Source: a virus. From it: 38,187 bases of DNA. The translations under genes and the position numbers were made by a program. Location: positions 1 to 38,187 of IMG/VR virus record IMGVR_UViG_3300030110_005755; one strand, given 5' to 3'. Position 1 is the first letter of the stretch; every line of letters starts with the position of its first letter. Below the pieces are notes generated by a model that did no database searches, was not told the origin of the DNA, and saw nothing but the letters and a program-made list of their open reading frames with translations. Shown piece after piece: positions 7,508 through 15,626 of the stretch.

Positions 7508-8347
7508 TTAGAGATCTTTCAAAAGGTCGTCAATATCCTCTTCAACTGAATCATTACCTGCAACTACAGGCTCGGGTTCAGCAGGAGCAGCGGCTGGCTC
7601 CGGAGCTGACGTTACTGGAGTTTCAGGAGTATCATCTCCGGTCTTACAGTAATAATGCTCATTAAACATTTCTTTAAGATCGTCATAAGACTTAAGAGTA
7701 AACACTTCCGTGAGATCAAATACTCCATCGTAAATATCTTTTTGTTGATCTTCAGACAGCTCTACCTTACCAGCAGAAGTAAATCTAGAAGATACATAAG
7801 TAGGAAAGTCCCCTTGCTGCTCTACTTTAATCTTAAAGTTAACGCCTTCAGATCCTAAGTCAAAGATACGAGCTCCAAACTCTTCAGCATCTTCTCCTTC
7901 AATAGCTTCAGTAATAATTTTTTGAAGCTGCTTACCATAACGAAGAATTTTTACTTTTCCGTTATTATCCGGATTAGAAGGATCGTCGATAACATAAACA
8001 TTTACCAACCACTTCTCTAAGCGTCGTACAGCGCTCATTTTTTCTTTCTCTTCTTCACTACCGGTACGAAGAACACGAAAACGCTCTTCAGCAATAGGAT
8101 CACGTTCACCAAACGTTTGCGGACTCAAAGTCTGAACGTATTGACCAGTAGCGTAAGAATTCCATCCATGGTTATAATAATGAAAGAATGTCTTACTCGG
8201 ATCTTTTGCAAATGGCAAAAGTCTTACAGTATAAGTATTACCTACTTTAGTAGGCATAATCTCATTGAATGTAGCTGACCCCTTATTATCAGAAGTAGCT
8301 AGTGCGTCTTTAATTGATTGAAACATTGAACTAGTAAAAGTACTCAT
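7508..8347 (-). CDS. 32: Single-stranded DNA-binding protein (T4 gp32-like)
   Basis: A 279-residue SSB. The N-terminal segment (MSTFTSSMFQSIKDAL) corresponds to the cooperativity region. The central OB-fold region includes TVRLLPFAKDP, ERFRVLRTG, WLVNVYVIDDP and KILRYGKQL. The tail is Pro/Ala-rich then acidic (VEEDIDDLLKDL), like the gp32 C-terminal partner-binding domain. The His/Cys zinc site of T4 gp32 is not visible: the region around FFHYYNHGW to FGERDP has no Cys. It is the first gene after a clear promoter, with TATAAT ending 6 nt before ATG. Confidence 0.88.
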   Translation of the reverse strand: MSTFTSSMFQSIKDALATSDNKGSATFNEIMPTKVGNTYTVRLLPFAKDPSKTFFHYYNHGWNSYATGQYVQTLSPQTFGERDPIAEERFRVLRTGSEEEKEKMSAVRRLEKWLVNVYVIDDPSNPDNNGKVKILRYGKQLQKIITEAIEGEDAEEFGARIFDLGSEGVNFKIKVEQQGDFPTYVSSRFTSAGKVELSEDQQKDIYDGVFDLTEVFTLKSYDDLKEMFNEHYYCKTGDDTPETPVTSAPEPAAAPAEPEPVVAGNDSVEEDIDDLLKDL

Positions 8348-8353
8348 GCCATA

Positions 8354-8381
8354 ATTATAATGCCTGTGTACTAAACTTCAA
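8354..8381 (-). promoter_or_regulatory. Sigma70-type promoter for the gp32 gene
   Basis: Reading leftward: TTGAAG (8381-8376), 16 nt spacer, TATAAT (8359-8354), then 6 nt to the ATG at 8347. A start 6-7 nt after the -10 box would make the transcript leaderless. Confidence 0.7.
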
Positions 8382-9014
8382 CAGCTTTTGTTCTATTATT
8401 TTCAGACCTTTTCTTGCTTTATCTTTTAGAGTTTTGGAACTTATAAATTTTACTCTTGTCTTGGAATAAAGGTCTGCAAAATCAGTTATAAGCCAGTTAA
8501 ACACTTCCATATCTCCGCTCCTTACAACACTCTCAACATCAAGAGCATGAAGTGTATAAAAATTAATATGATGATTTTTTAAATGTTTAAATACTTCGGG
8601 TGTAGTTCCAGAAGTACGTGTCTTATACTTTCCGAGAGTTATTTTTTCCGTATTACAGTAATTGTAAATAAACTTTAAACACTCTTTTAGTGTATTAATA
8701 CTTTCTTCACTGTCAGGATCTTGTACTTGTTTATCTTTACAGTACATAGAATAACATTTTATTGCTCTACGTGTGTTAAAAAACGTCAAATCAAAATAGT
8801 TATCTGAACCGTAAACTTTATATGGGGCGATAAAGAAGTCGCTATAGTTTATATGTGTATATTTTGATAAAAGTAAGTTAAGTTTCTTGAGAGCTACTTC
8901 GTCTTTACTCTCTAAGTTATCAAAATTTTGTCTTAACCGAACTGGCTTATTTTTTGCTTTTCGAGATGCGTATAAAAAACTATTGTATATTGATTTTTCT
9001 TTTTCATTGATCAT
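8355..9014 (-). CDS. Hypothetical protein, 219 aa, between SSB and helicase genes
   Basis: A Lys- and aromatic-rich, probably helical protein starting MINEKEKSIYNSFLYASRKAK. It lies just upstream of gene 32 and has nearly the same length as T4 gp59 (217 aa), the helicase loader, whose gene is also next to 32 in T4. I see no convincing motif match, so gp59 is only a positional suggestion. Its ATG overlaps the stop of the 98-aa gene by 4 nt. The gp32 promoter lies in its last codons. Confidence 0.65.
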   Translation of the reverse strand: MINEKEKSIYNSFLYASRKAKNKPVRLRQNFDNLESKDEVALKKLNLLLSKYTHINYSDFFIAPYKVYGSDNYFDLTFFNTRRAIKCYSMYCKDKQVQDPDSEESINTLKECLKFIYNYCNTEKITLGKYKTRTSGTTPEVFKHLKNHHINFYTLHALDVESVVRSGDMEVFNWLITDFADLYSKTRVKFISSKTLKDKARKGLKIIEQKLLKFSTQAL

Positions 9015-9307
9015 AGTTTAATATTAGAATTCGAATTTAGGAACTTTGTAATATATTTCGATTTAGTAATCGAAGGTTCAAAGTCTATAAATAGTTTAAC
9101 TACATCGAAGTTAGTTTCAATGGTTAAAAGTTCCTTTAATATTGCTCTAAGTCTTTTTTCTTGTAAGACTAAAATAAAAACATTTTGCAAAGAAAGTTTT
9201 TTTCCTTTTAATAAAGAACAAAAAGTACAAAAGCACATTAATAGATGATCAGTTTCATCTTTTATTAAAGAGGAAGAAGGTGATTTTGGTGTATTGGTTA
9301 TTAACAT
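9011..9307 (-). CDS. Hypothetical protein, 98 aa
   Basis: An unrecognised small protein with a Ser-rich N-terminus, a Cys-containing hydrophobic patch (LLMCFCTFCSLL) and a helical C-terminal half. It starts 7 nt inside the end of the DHH phosphoesterase gene and overlaps the 219-aa gene by 4 nt, so it is part of the same leftward operon. The Cys patch could bind metal or be buried. No function assigned. Confidence 0.55.
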   Translation of the reverse strand: MLITNTPKSPSSSLIKDETDHLLMCFCTFCSLLKGKKLSLQNVFILVLQEKRLRAILKELLTIETNFDVVKLFIDFEPSITKSKYITKFLNSNSNIKL

Positions 9308-10173
9308 GGGGTAAATTGTTTAGTTAAAGTTGCAAACTGTTCTGTTAACTTACCTCCTGCAGCTGCAGCATGTCCCCCACCATTGCAAAGTTTTTGAGCT
9401 AATATACTAACATCAGCATCACATGATTTAGATCTTCTAAATGATACTGTTTTAGATTGTGTGTTTACTATAACGCTTATATCTGCTTTATGTTTATTAA
9501 TTAGATAATGCGCTAGTTCGTTTATAGCATAATTAGCAAAAGTAGCAACTATACTATACTCTTTTATCTTTCCTGAAAAAGTTTCACCGGTTAATTGTTC
9601 TTTAAATTTTTTAAAGTATAACTTTATAGCATTTTTTTCCTGTATAGTAAAGTCTCTTAATCCTTTTTCAAAAGCATTTATAAAATTTTCAGTTTTAGGG
9701 GAATTAAGGTTGTAGTAGATGGCATTTAGCTTTAAACTATCTTTATTTTCGGCATTATACCAATCGTATGATTGTATGCATTCTATAAGCTCAATTTGTT
9801 CTTTCGATAGATGAGAAAGATGAGATTTAAACTTATCATAAATAAGAGTTGTACTAGAATATACATCTGGGTCAATTATTACTTTAGCTTTTTTATATAA
9901 GTCTGTATGTTTAGCATGATTTTTGTGACTATCTATAACTACAACATTTTCTCTATCAATAAGACTTACTTGTTCTGGAGTTAAGTCTAAATCAGCTACG
10001 TAGACTCTATCATAATGATCTAATGTATGTAGTGCTCCTTTAAATCGTCCTGTTAAAGTAGATTCAGTTACATCTTGAATACTAAAAGCTTTAGCATCTT
10101 TATATAACCACTTTAACAATAATGCAGAACCTGCACCATGTAAATCGGTATCTGTCCATACTTGGATATTCAC
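9301..10173 (-). CDS. DHH-family phosphoesterase
   Basis: A 290-residue member of the DHH superfamily, which includes RecJ and the NrnA oligoribonucleases. Metal-ligand motifs are visible in order: DTDLHGAGS (8-16), VADLDL (59-64), DSHKNH (81-86, replacing the usual DHH) and the C-terminal DHHA1 signature GGGHAAAAGG (265-274). The first motif has LHG after the Asp pair where DGDG-type sequences are usual, and the DHH is DSH, so substrate may be unusual. Likely role is degradation of short oligonucleotides or cyclic dinucleotides. The start is a GTG at 10173, 23 nt after the gp41 stop. Confidence 0.8.
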   Translation of the reverse strand: MNIQVWTDTDLHGAGSALLLKWLYKDAKAFSIQDVTESTLTGRFKGALHTLDHYDRVYVADLDLTPEQVSLIDRENVVVIDSHKNHAKHTDLYKKAKVIIDPDVYSSTTLIYDKFKSHLSHLSKEQIELIECIQSYDWYNAENKDSLKLNAIYYNLNSPKTENFINAFEKGLRDFTIQEKNAIKLYFKKFKEQLTGETFSGKIKEYSIVATFANYAINELAHYLINKHKADISVIVNTQSKTVSFRRSKSCDADVSILAQKLCNGGGHAAAAGGKLTEQFATLTKQFTPC

Positions 10174-10196
10174 TATTTGTATTTACAAAGAGTTCC

Positions 10197-11504
10197 TTAT
10201 TGTGCAAGTCCAGCTAGCGCGTTAAGAGTCTCCATGCTATCATCTTCAAAATCAATATCATCTGCCTCTTCAATAGTTAAAGTACTATAGTTAATACGCA
10301 TAGCTTGCGTATTACCACGAGGGCCATACCGATTTTTCATCATTCCAAGCCTTATAATACCTAATTCTCTATCTTCTTCATTTTGATAGATTGAAACAAT
10401 AACATCAGAAGTAGCAGCTAATCCAATAGATTCAGATATAGTAGCAAGATCAGGGTTATCAGTATCAAACCCGGCTCTATTTAACTGAGTAGCAGATATA
10501 ATAGGACATTCAAACAAGTAACTCATTGCACGAACTTGCTCAGTTACATGTTTAATTCTCTCATACGAATTATTACCCATCGTTGAATGCATTAAGTTAA
10601 GATAATCTAAAACTATAGCATCTAACTTAATTCCTTGTTCTTGAAACTTCTTTATAAAGCCTTTCAATTGACTAGGAGTAATAGTTGAAGGAGGAAACTC
10701 TTTAATAAAAATCTTTCCAGCTTCATCTTTTATAGCTTGCTTAATTGAAGGTGTATTACTAGCTAATTCCTTCATAGGAATTTTAGTTACATTAGTACAA
10801 ATACGTCTTGCATAAAGCAACTCAGACATCTCAAGGGTAACTAGCAATACGTTCTTACCTTGCTTAGCAATATTATGAGCTATGTTACCGAGGAATATTG
10901 ACTTACCAATATTAGTCTCACCAGCAAATACATACAACGATTTACCTGCTTCAAGGAACCCTCCACCGAGACTTTCATCTAACCATTCCCATTGACTAGG
11001 GATATGTCTTTCTACAGAGTTAATATCATCAATCAATACGTCAATATCATTGTATAAATTTAAACCAAGATCAGTTACCAGGTTAATATTACACGATTTT
11101 TCAAACTTATCTAATACTACTGATGTATCTACTTTACCGTTAGATACATCTTCAGCTACATTTAACATAGTATGATATACAGCTTTCTCTTTAAGGAACT
11201 GTTCCGTATTATCATACAATTCATCCTTATCTAAGTTCTTATCTATATCATTAAACGATGTTACTAGTTCCTTAAATGACTCTCTTTGTTCATCTGTTAC
11301 TAGATGAGACTTAATTTCAGTAGTAGTAGGAAGCTTGTTACGCTTTTCAGAAAAATCTCTAATAATAGAAAAAATACTCGCAATAGATTTTTTCTTAAAG
11401 TAGTCAGGCTTTACAAAATCAGCTATAGAAGCCAAATATGTGCCGTCTGTTAAAGACTTATATATAAGGACATTTTCGAAATAATCTAAGTCTAGTTTAC
11501 TCAC
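10197..11504 (-). CDS. 41: Replicative DNA helicase (T4 gp41 / DnaB-like)
   Basis: A 435-residue hexameric helicase. The N-terminal helical domain (about 1-145) precedes a RecA-like core with Walker A GETNIGKS (195-202), Walker B-type DAIVLDYLNLM, then SATQLNR and arginine-finger-region sequences. It would unwind the fork and recruit the gp61-like primase. The start is GTG at 11504; TATAAT lies 11 nt upstream at 11516-11521. A glycosyltransferase gene ends 19 nt upstream. Length is slightly below T4 gp41 (475). Confidence 0.92.
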   Translation of the reverse strand: MSKLDLDYFENVLIYKSLTDGTYLASIADFVKPDYFKKKSIASIFSIIRDFSEKRNKLPTTTEIKSHLVTDEQRESFKELVTSFNDIDKNLDKDELYDNTEQFLKEKAVYHTMLNVAEDVSNGKVDTSVVLDKFEKSCNINLVTDLGLNLYNDIDVLIDDINSVERHIPSQWEWLDESLGGGFLEAGKSLYVFAGETNIGKSIFLGNIAHNIAKQGKNVLLVTLEMSELLYARRICTNVTKIPMKELASNTPSIKQAIKDEAGKIFIKEFPPSTITPSQLKGFIKKFQEQGIKLDAIVLDYLNLMHSTMGNNSYERIKHVTEQVRAMSYLFECPIISATQLNRAGFDTDNPDLATISESIGLAATSDVIVSIYQNEEDRELGIIRLGMMKNRYGPRGNTQAMRINYSTLTIEEADDIDFEDDSMETLNALAGLAQ

Positions 11505-11523
11505 AATAAAATGATATTATATT

Positions 11524-12177
11524 TTATTTTGTTTTCCACTTATTCAAGAACCACTCTTGTCCTTTATAAAATTCGTTAGTAAAAGATTTCAAACCTGGAG
11601 ATTTATGAGTAATGTATATGTCACCGACTCCTAATTTAAAGCCGGCTTTATGACATTGCATTGAATAATCTAAATCATAAAAATGCCACTTTGAAGGGCA
11701 CGATTCATCAAATCTTATCTTTGTAAATACCTCTCTCTTTATAGCCATAAAGACACCATCAAGTAAAACTACACGTTTTGGATATTCGCCAAAACATGTC
11801 ATGTGCTTTTTATTTTCATCTCCATGAGCTACAGCACCGTGTAAGTTTCCGGAGTTAAAACCGCCTCCCATTAAGTGCCATAGTGCAGGTGCTTTCAAAC
11901 TAACTTCAGTAGTACCTGCGCAACCAACGACATCGAATTTTTTAAACAGTTTATTAAGTCTTTCCTCAGAAAAGTTTTCTAAAATAATGTCATCATGAAC
12001 TAACACTAAATTTTGTACATGTTCCTGTAAAGCAAAATCTATAGCTTTGTTATATATCTTATGTAATGAGTCTTTATTGTTTTGTTTAAAGATAACAGAA
12101 GAGTTTTCACTAGTTTGCCAAAGTAAAGTATTAGTGTCTTTACCTGCTGTGGCTGAGAATATCATAGTATCAATCAT
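11524..12177 (-). CDS. Glycosyltransferase-like protein (GT-A), 217 aa
   Basis: The sequence VLVHDDI at 58-64 gives the D-D motif, LLDGVFMAIKREVF at 138-151 is the typical acceptor-side strand and helix of family 2-type transferases, and YDLDYSMQCHKAGF at 167-180 carries the later catalytic acidic residues (compare the StrF/Glyco_tranf_2_5 group). Its ATG overlaps the stop of the glutamine amidotransferase gene by 4 nt, and the helicase follows, so a sugar transferase is embedded in a replication operon. The acceptor is unknown. Confidence 0.75.
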   Translation of the reverse strand: MIDTMIFSATAGKDTNTLLWQTSENSSVIFKQNNKDSLHKIYNKAIDFALQEHVQNLVLVHDDIILENFSEERLNKLFKKFDVVGCAGTTEVSLKAPALWHLMGGGFNSGNLHGAVAHGDENKKHMTCFGEYPKRVVLLDGVFMAIKREVFTKIRFDESCPSKWHFYDLDYSMQCHKAGFKLGVGDIYITHKSPGLKSFTNEFYKGQEWFLNKWKTK

Positions 12178-12851
12178 ATAAAAGAAAACGGAGAGTCGTG
12201 CTCAAACTTACCAACTTTATTCCATCGTTTAGTTTTTTCATTTAGACGTACTATAACTCCTTCTGGAAGCTCTTGTAATGAACTACCATTTATAGTAGAA
12301 TAGTCACCTTTATTATTGTAATGAAGTATAGATCCTGAACGAGCAAGGAACACTTCACTAGTATCACAAAATACAATACTTAAAGCATATGTACCTGCAA
12401 GAAGCTCTAATGTCTGTTTTATAATCTTAACAGGGTTAGGTAGTACTTTACCTTTATCGTGTTCCTTTTGCGTAAAGTGTTCCAATAAATTAACTATAAC
12501 AGCAGTATCTACATTATTTTCAAGATACTTACAGTATTGTTTCTTAAGCTTTTTATGATTAGTTAGAACTCCATTATGAGAAACTAACCAAGAAAGAGAT
12601 TCAAAAGGGTGTGAGGTATCATATCCCCATTTTCTAGTAGATGAAGTAGGTGCCTGTACATGACCGAGATAATACCTACTTAGTGGTTGATGTGTATACT
12701 TATCAAAGTTTATATCACCTTGTTTCTTTTTAATAAATTGATCGTCTTCCGATAAGCTAACTATACTACTTGCAAAATTACCTCTTTGCTTGTTTGCTTC
12801 ATACAAAACTTCAAACATAGAAGAGTCAAAAGAACCAAATATCGCGCACAT
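12174..12851 (-). CDS. Stand-alone class II glutamine amidotransferase domain
   Basis: A 225-residue Ntn-hydrolase that should release ammonia from glutamine. Cys2 directly follows the initiator Met (MCAIFG), so Met removal exposes the nucleophile. R23-G-N, GHVQAPTS at 63-70 and HNGVLTN at 92-98 match the glutamine-binding loops of GlmS and asparagine synthetase. There is no fused synthetase or isomerase domain, so it must act with a partner. Candidates are the QueC in this window (Gat plus QueC systems convert preQ0 to archaeosine-type bases) or the adjacent sugar enzymes. TATAAT lies 7 nt before the ATG. Confidence 0.85.
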   Translation of the reverse strand: MCAIFGSFDSSMFEVLYEANKQRGNFASSIVSLSEDDQFIKKKQGDINFDKYTHQPLSRYYLGHVQAPTSSTRKWGYDTSHPFESLSWLVSHNGVLTNHKKLKKQYCKYLENNVDTAVIVNLLEHFTQKEHDKGKVLPNPVKIIKQTLELLAGTYALSIVFCDTSEVFLARSGSILHYNNKGDYSTINGSSLQELPEGVIVRLNEKTKRWNKVGKFEHDSPFSFI

Positions 12852-12858
12852 ATACTAT

Positions 12859-12864
12859 ATTATA
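12859..12864 (-). promoter_or_regulatory. -10 box for the amidotransferase gene
   Basis: Leftward TATAAT lies 7 nt before the ATG at 12851. A TTGATA-like hexamer lies upstream but with a short spacer. The placement predicts a leaderless transcript. Confidence 0.5.
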
Positions 12865-12880
12865 TTAGTTTATGCAATTA

Positions 12881-13333
12881 TCAATCTTCCCAATCAAACT
12901 TAAATCCTTCTTCCCACATATATGAGTTATCAACATACCTACTCATTGGACCATCAGGTCCTTCAGCTCTGATTCGTTCGCTAATTCTACGATTACGTAG
13001 AACCCAAGGTGAGGGTTCACTTATACTTTCTCTATGATTTTTATCAATTCGCCAAAAGAAGTCAATAGTTCCATAACGTGTATCTTTAGCAAGACAATTA
13101 TCTGGGTAATCAACCCCATCTAGGGTATACCATTTTTTCTTCTTCTTTTTAGTTTTTTCTATGCCTAAATCCTTTAAAGTCTTTCTTCCTAAGCCTTTTA
13201 CTTTAAAGAGATCATCATTTTTTCTAAAAGGTCTAAAGCCTACGATACGTTTAGCTGTAGTTCTACCAACACCTGGTATTTTACATAGCTCTTTTTCTGT
13301 CATTTCGTTAAAATCCTTATAATTTAGCTTCAT
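12881..13333 (-). CDS. Helix-hairpin-helix protein, 150 aa
   Basis: Two tandem HhH motifs are visible, IPGVGRTTAKRIVGF and VKGLGRKTLKDLGI, within the first 60 residues, resembling ComEA/PolX-type non-specific DNA-binding modules. A short Lys-rich linker (KTKKKKKKW) follows, then an Arg- and Trp-containing C-terminal domain ending DNSYMWEEGFKFDWED. It likely binds duplex DNA, possibly at repair intermediates. The gene is divergent from the large late gene at 13351 with only 17 nt between start codons; a leftward TATAAT overlaps the late gene's ATG (13346-13351). Confidence 0.8.
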   Translation of the reverse strand: MKLNYKDFNEMTEKELCKIPGVGRTTAKRIVGFRPFRKNDDLFKVKGLGRKTLKDLGIEKTKKKKKKWYTLDGVDYPDNCLAKDTRYGTIDFFWRIDKNHRESISEPSPWVLRNRRISERIRAEGPDGPMSRYVDNSYMWEEGFKFDWED

Positions 13334-13336
13334 AGG

Positions 13337-13344
13337 TATAAATA
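13337..13344 (+). promoter_or_regulatory. T4-type late promoter box (TATAAATA)
   Basis: A perfect TATAAATA ends 6 nt before the ATG at 13351. It occupies almost all of the 17 nt between two divergent start codons. A leftward TATAAT lies at 13346-13351, immediately beside it. Confidence 0.75.
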
Positions 13345-13350
13345 TATTAT

Positions 13351-14850
13351 ATGAGTTCCTTTGATTACACCGATAATTTTAATGGCTTTAATGATTTAAT
13401 CAACAGAGCAGACTTTCTTACAGAAGCTAAGATTGGAAAAGCACATCCTTCATTTGGAGGCTTAGCCAAAAGGATAAAGCAAGAGGTTGGAAAAGGGTTT
13501 CCACGAGATGTGAGAATGCTTATAAAGACAGTATTATATTACCTAGATATTTTTAATGATGAAGATCTAGATACATTAAAAGCAGCTGGAGGAGCGGCGA
13601 CTAGTAGCTATAGGCTAGCGTTAGAAGGGTTATTAGACAAATACCAGGATGAAATTAAAAGCAGAGCGGATGAAATTACAGATAAACTTGAAGAAGAATT
13701 TATTAATTTTGTTAATGAACAAAAATTAAAGGTAGGAGCAGATAGAAAAGCTGCGTATGAGGCGGAGTCCGAGGCTAAGGCTGCAGCACAGCGTTTAGAA
13801 AAGGAAATTGAAGGAGGGGGTGATATCGTTGATGCGGTGGATGGTGCTGTAGGTGAACTTGAGCAGAGTACAGCTGATGCGTTTGAAACTCTTAGAGCAG
13901 CTAAAGAAGATCCAACTACATTTATTGAAATAAAAATTAGAGATGCTGATAAAGCTTCTGATGTAAGTAACATTGTTACTAAATATGCTAATGAAGATGG
14001 TGTAGAAGTATCAGGTAATACGGTACAATTTTCAGTCGATCCAGATACACCGTTAGCTAATGCAGTATCTACACACGGAGTAGATAAAATTGAAGCAGCT
14101 CTTAAAAGAGATGTGGACGCTATCAGTGATAGTGTAGTTGTAGTTATGGCACCAGAAGAAGATTACGAGCGTATGGATGATGAGGAAATGGGATATGGTC
14201 TAGATGAGCCAGGTGGTGTACCGGGTAGTTACGCTATGGGTGAAGAAGGTGGTGGAATTACAGAAGTAGAAGATAACGAAGATGAAGCAGCTGCAAGAAA
14301 AAAGCCAGGTGGTTCAAATGTAGGTGATTATCCTAACGTCTCTAAAGATGATTTTTGTGGACCAGCTGGGGGAGCTCCAGAAGGTAGTTATCCTGTAAAT
14401 TCAGAAAGAAGAGCTCGAGCTGCTTTAGCTTATGCACACAATGCGCCGGATCCTGAAGGTATTAAAAACTGTGTATACAGAAAAGCTAAAAAGCATGGAT
14501 GGTTTGATAAACCAGATGAAGAGGATAACGAGCTAGATCACTTCTTAACTAAAGAGCAACCAGAAGATTATATTCCTTCAACTGATTATGAAGACGTGTT
14601 AGATGCTCTTGTTGATGATGATAAAAAGAAGCATGCAATGAAAAAGCTTGGTAGTGAAGATGAAGAAGAGGCTATAAAGATGCAACCGATGCTTGAGTCA
14701 CATAAAACAAATACATCAGTATATCTTACTGAGCAAGCTGCTTCTGATAAGCGTAATAAAAAGACTGAGACTAAGAATCAGTCCTTTAAAGAAAAGTATA
14801 AGCCAAAGACGTCTTGGCAGTTAGAAGAGCTTAGACGTTACGGTCTTTAA
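13351..14850 (+). CDS. Large late protein with Gly/Pro signature domain
   Basis: A 499-residue acidic protein. The N-terminus (FDYTDNFNGFNDLINRADFLTE) is Phe-rich and ends in L-T-E at 23-25, compatible with a gp21-type processing site. Residues about 40-220 look helical, with Ala/Glu-rich coiled-coil segments. From about 330 comes a Cys-containing domain with FCGPAGGAP, SYPVNSERRARAALAYAH and a later CVYRKAKKHGW, a signature I associate with phage structural or prohead-associated proteins. The C-terminus is basic (TSWQLEELRRYGL). It has its own late promoter. Whether it is a head-internal protein or part of the capsid maturation machinery cannot be told. Confidence 0.7.
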   Translation: MSSFDYTDNFNGFNDLINRADFLTEAKIGKAHPSFGGLAKRIKQEVGKGFPRDVRMLIKTVLYYLDIFNDEDLDTLKAAGGAATSSYRLALEGLLDKYQDEIKSRADEITDKLEEEFINFVNEQKLKVGADRKAAYEAESEAKAAAQRLEKEIEGGGDIVDAVDGAVGELEQSTADAFETLRAAKEDPTTFIEIKIRDADKASDVSNIVTKYANEDGVEVSGNTVQFSVDPDTPLANAVSTHGVDKIEAALKRDVDAISDSVVVVMAPEEDYERMDDEEMGYGLDEPGGVPGSYAMGEEGGGITEVEDNEDEAAARKKPGGSNVGDYPNVSKDDFCGPAGGAPEGSYPVNSERRARAALAYAHNAPDPEGIKNCVYRKAKKHGWFDKPDEEDNELDHFLTKEQPEDYIPSTDYEDVLDALVDDDKKKHAMKKLGSEDEEEAIKMQPMLESHKTNTSVYLTEQAASDKRNKKTETKNQSFKEKYKPKTSWQLEELRRYGL

Positions 14851-15626
14851 GCACATTCTCTACAATTATTTTCTTCGTATAGCTTATTCAACTTTTCTTG
14901 TTGAATATAAGTAATAGGATCTTTATAACCAGCGTCAACAAACCCCTTTACTCTCATACTACTTGATGGTGTAGTTGCGTCTGCAATCAAATGATAACCT
15001 TTACCGTTCTTTTCTACCTTACCATCAGAATAACAAGTCCAAGTATCTTTAAATTTAACTCCAAGTCTAATACCTTCTTTGATAATATCTGCTTTAGACA
15101 TATCTAATAAAGGAGCTTCAATTTCAATTCTATTTTCTCTGTTTAGTTCTGTTACTTCATTAACAACATCTACAAACTCTTCACTACCATCCCAGTAACC
15201 AGCTAGAGAGTCTACTTGCGCTGCACCATACCAAACTGTATCAGCTCCAACACCTTCAGCGTAAGAAGAACAAATAGATAAAAACATTAAATTCCTAAAC
15301 GGTACATAAGATACAGGTTGTGCATCACCAGCCATATCACTAATGTTAGGATTATCGATATCGGTATTAGTTAAAGATGATGTAGGGGCAATATCTTTGA
15401 TATACTTAACATCTAAAACTTTATTCGTCACCTTAATGTTCATCCAAGCATTAAACTGCTCATTAAAGTTTTTAATTTGCTTATCAACGCAAGCAAGTTC
15501 ACGTTTATGTCTTTGACCATAGTCAAAGGTTACCGTATGTATTTCTTCATAGCCTCTATCTTGTGCCATATACAACAGCACAGATGAGTCCATTCCGCCA
15601 CTAAGAGTTAGTACTAATTTTTTCAT
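14847..15626 (-). CDS. queC: 7-cyano-7-deazaguanine synthase (QueC-like)
   Basis: A 259-residue N-type ATP pyrophosphatase that would convert CDG to preQ0. The PP-loop LSGGMDSSVLL (8-18), FDYGQRHKREL (34-44) and VPFRNLMFLS (108-117) are conserved. Cys198 (TWTCYS) remains from the usual zinc cluster, but the CGxCxxC part is replaced by ATTPSSSMR near 217-225; a CREC pair ends the protein (255-258). It overlaps the glycosyltransferase-like gene upstream by 26 nt and converges with the late gene at 14850. With FolE2 at 36360 and the amidotransferase at 12174 it suggests a 7-deazaguanine pathway; QueD and QueE are not in this window. Confidence 0.88.
   Translation of the reverse strand: MKKLVLTLSGGMDSSVLLYMAQDRGYEEIHTVTFDYGQRHKRELACVDKQIKNFNEQFNAWMNIKVTNKVLDVKYIKDIAPTSSLTNTDIDNPNISDMAGDAQPVSYVPFRNLMFLSICSSYAEGVGADTVWYGAAQVDSLAGYWDGSEEFVDVVNEVTELNRENRIEIEAPLLDMSKADIIKEGIRLGVKFKDTWTCYSDGKVEKNGKGYHLIADATTPSSSMRVKGFVDAGYKDPITYIQQEKLNKLYEENNCRECA

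Noticed and set aside
8355-9014. Firm assignment of the 219-aa protein as helicase loader gp59
   Set aside because: Position and length fit, but no motif could be matched to T4 gp59.
13608-13973. Leftward Ser/Ala-rich frame inside the large late gene
   Set aside because: It is the antisense of an Ala/Glu-rich helical coding region with no promoter or context of its own.
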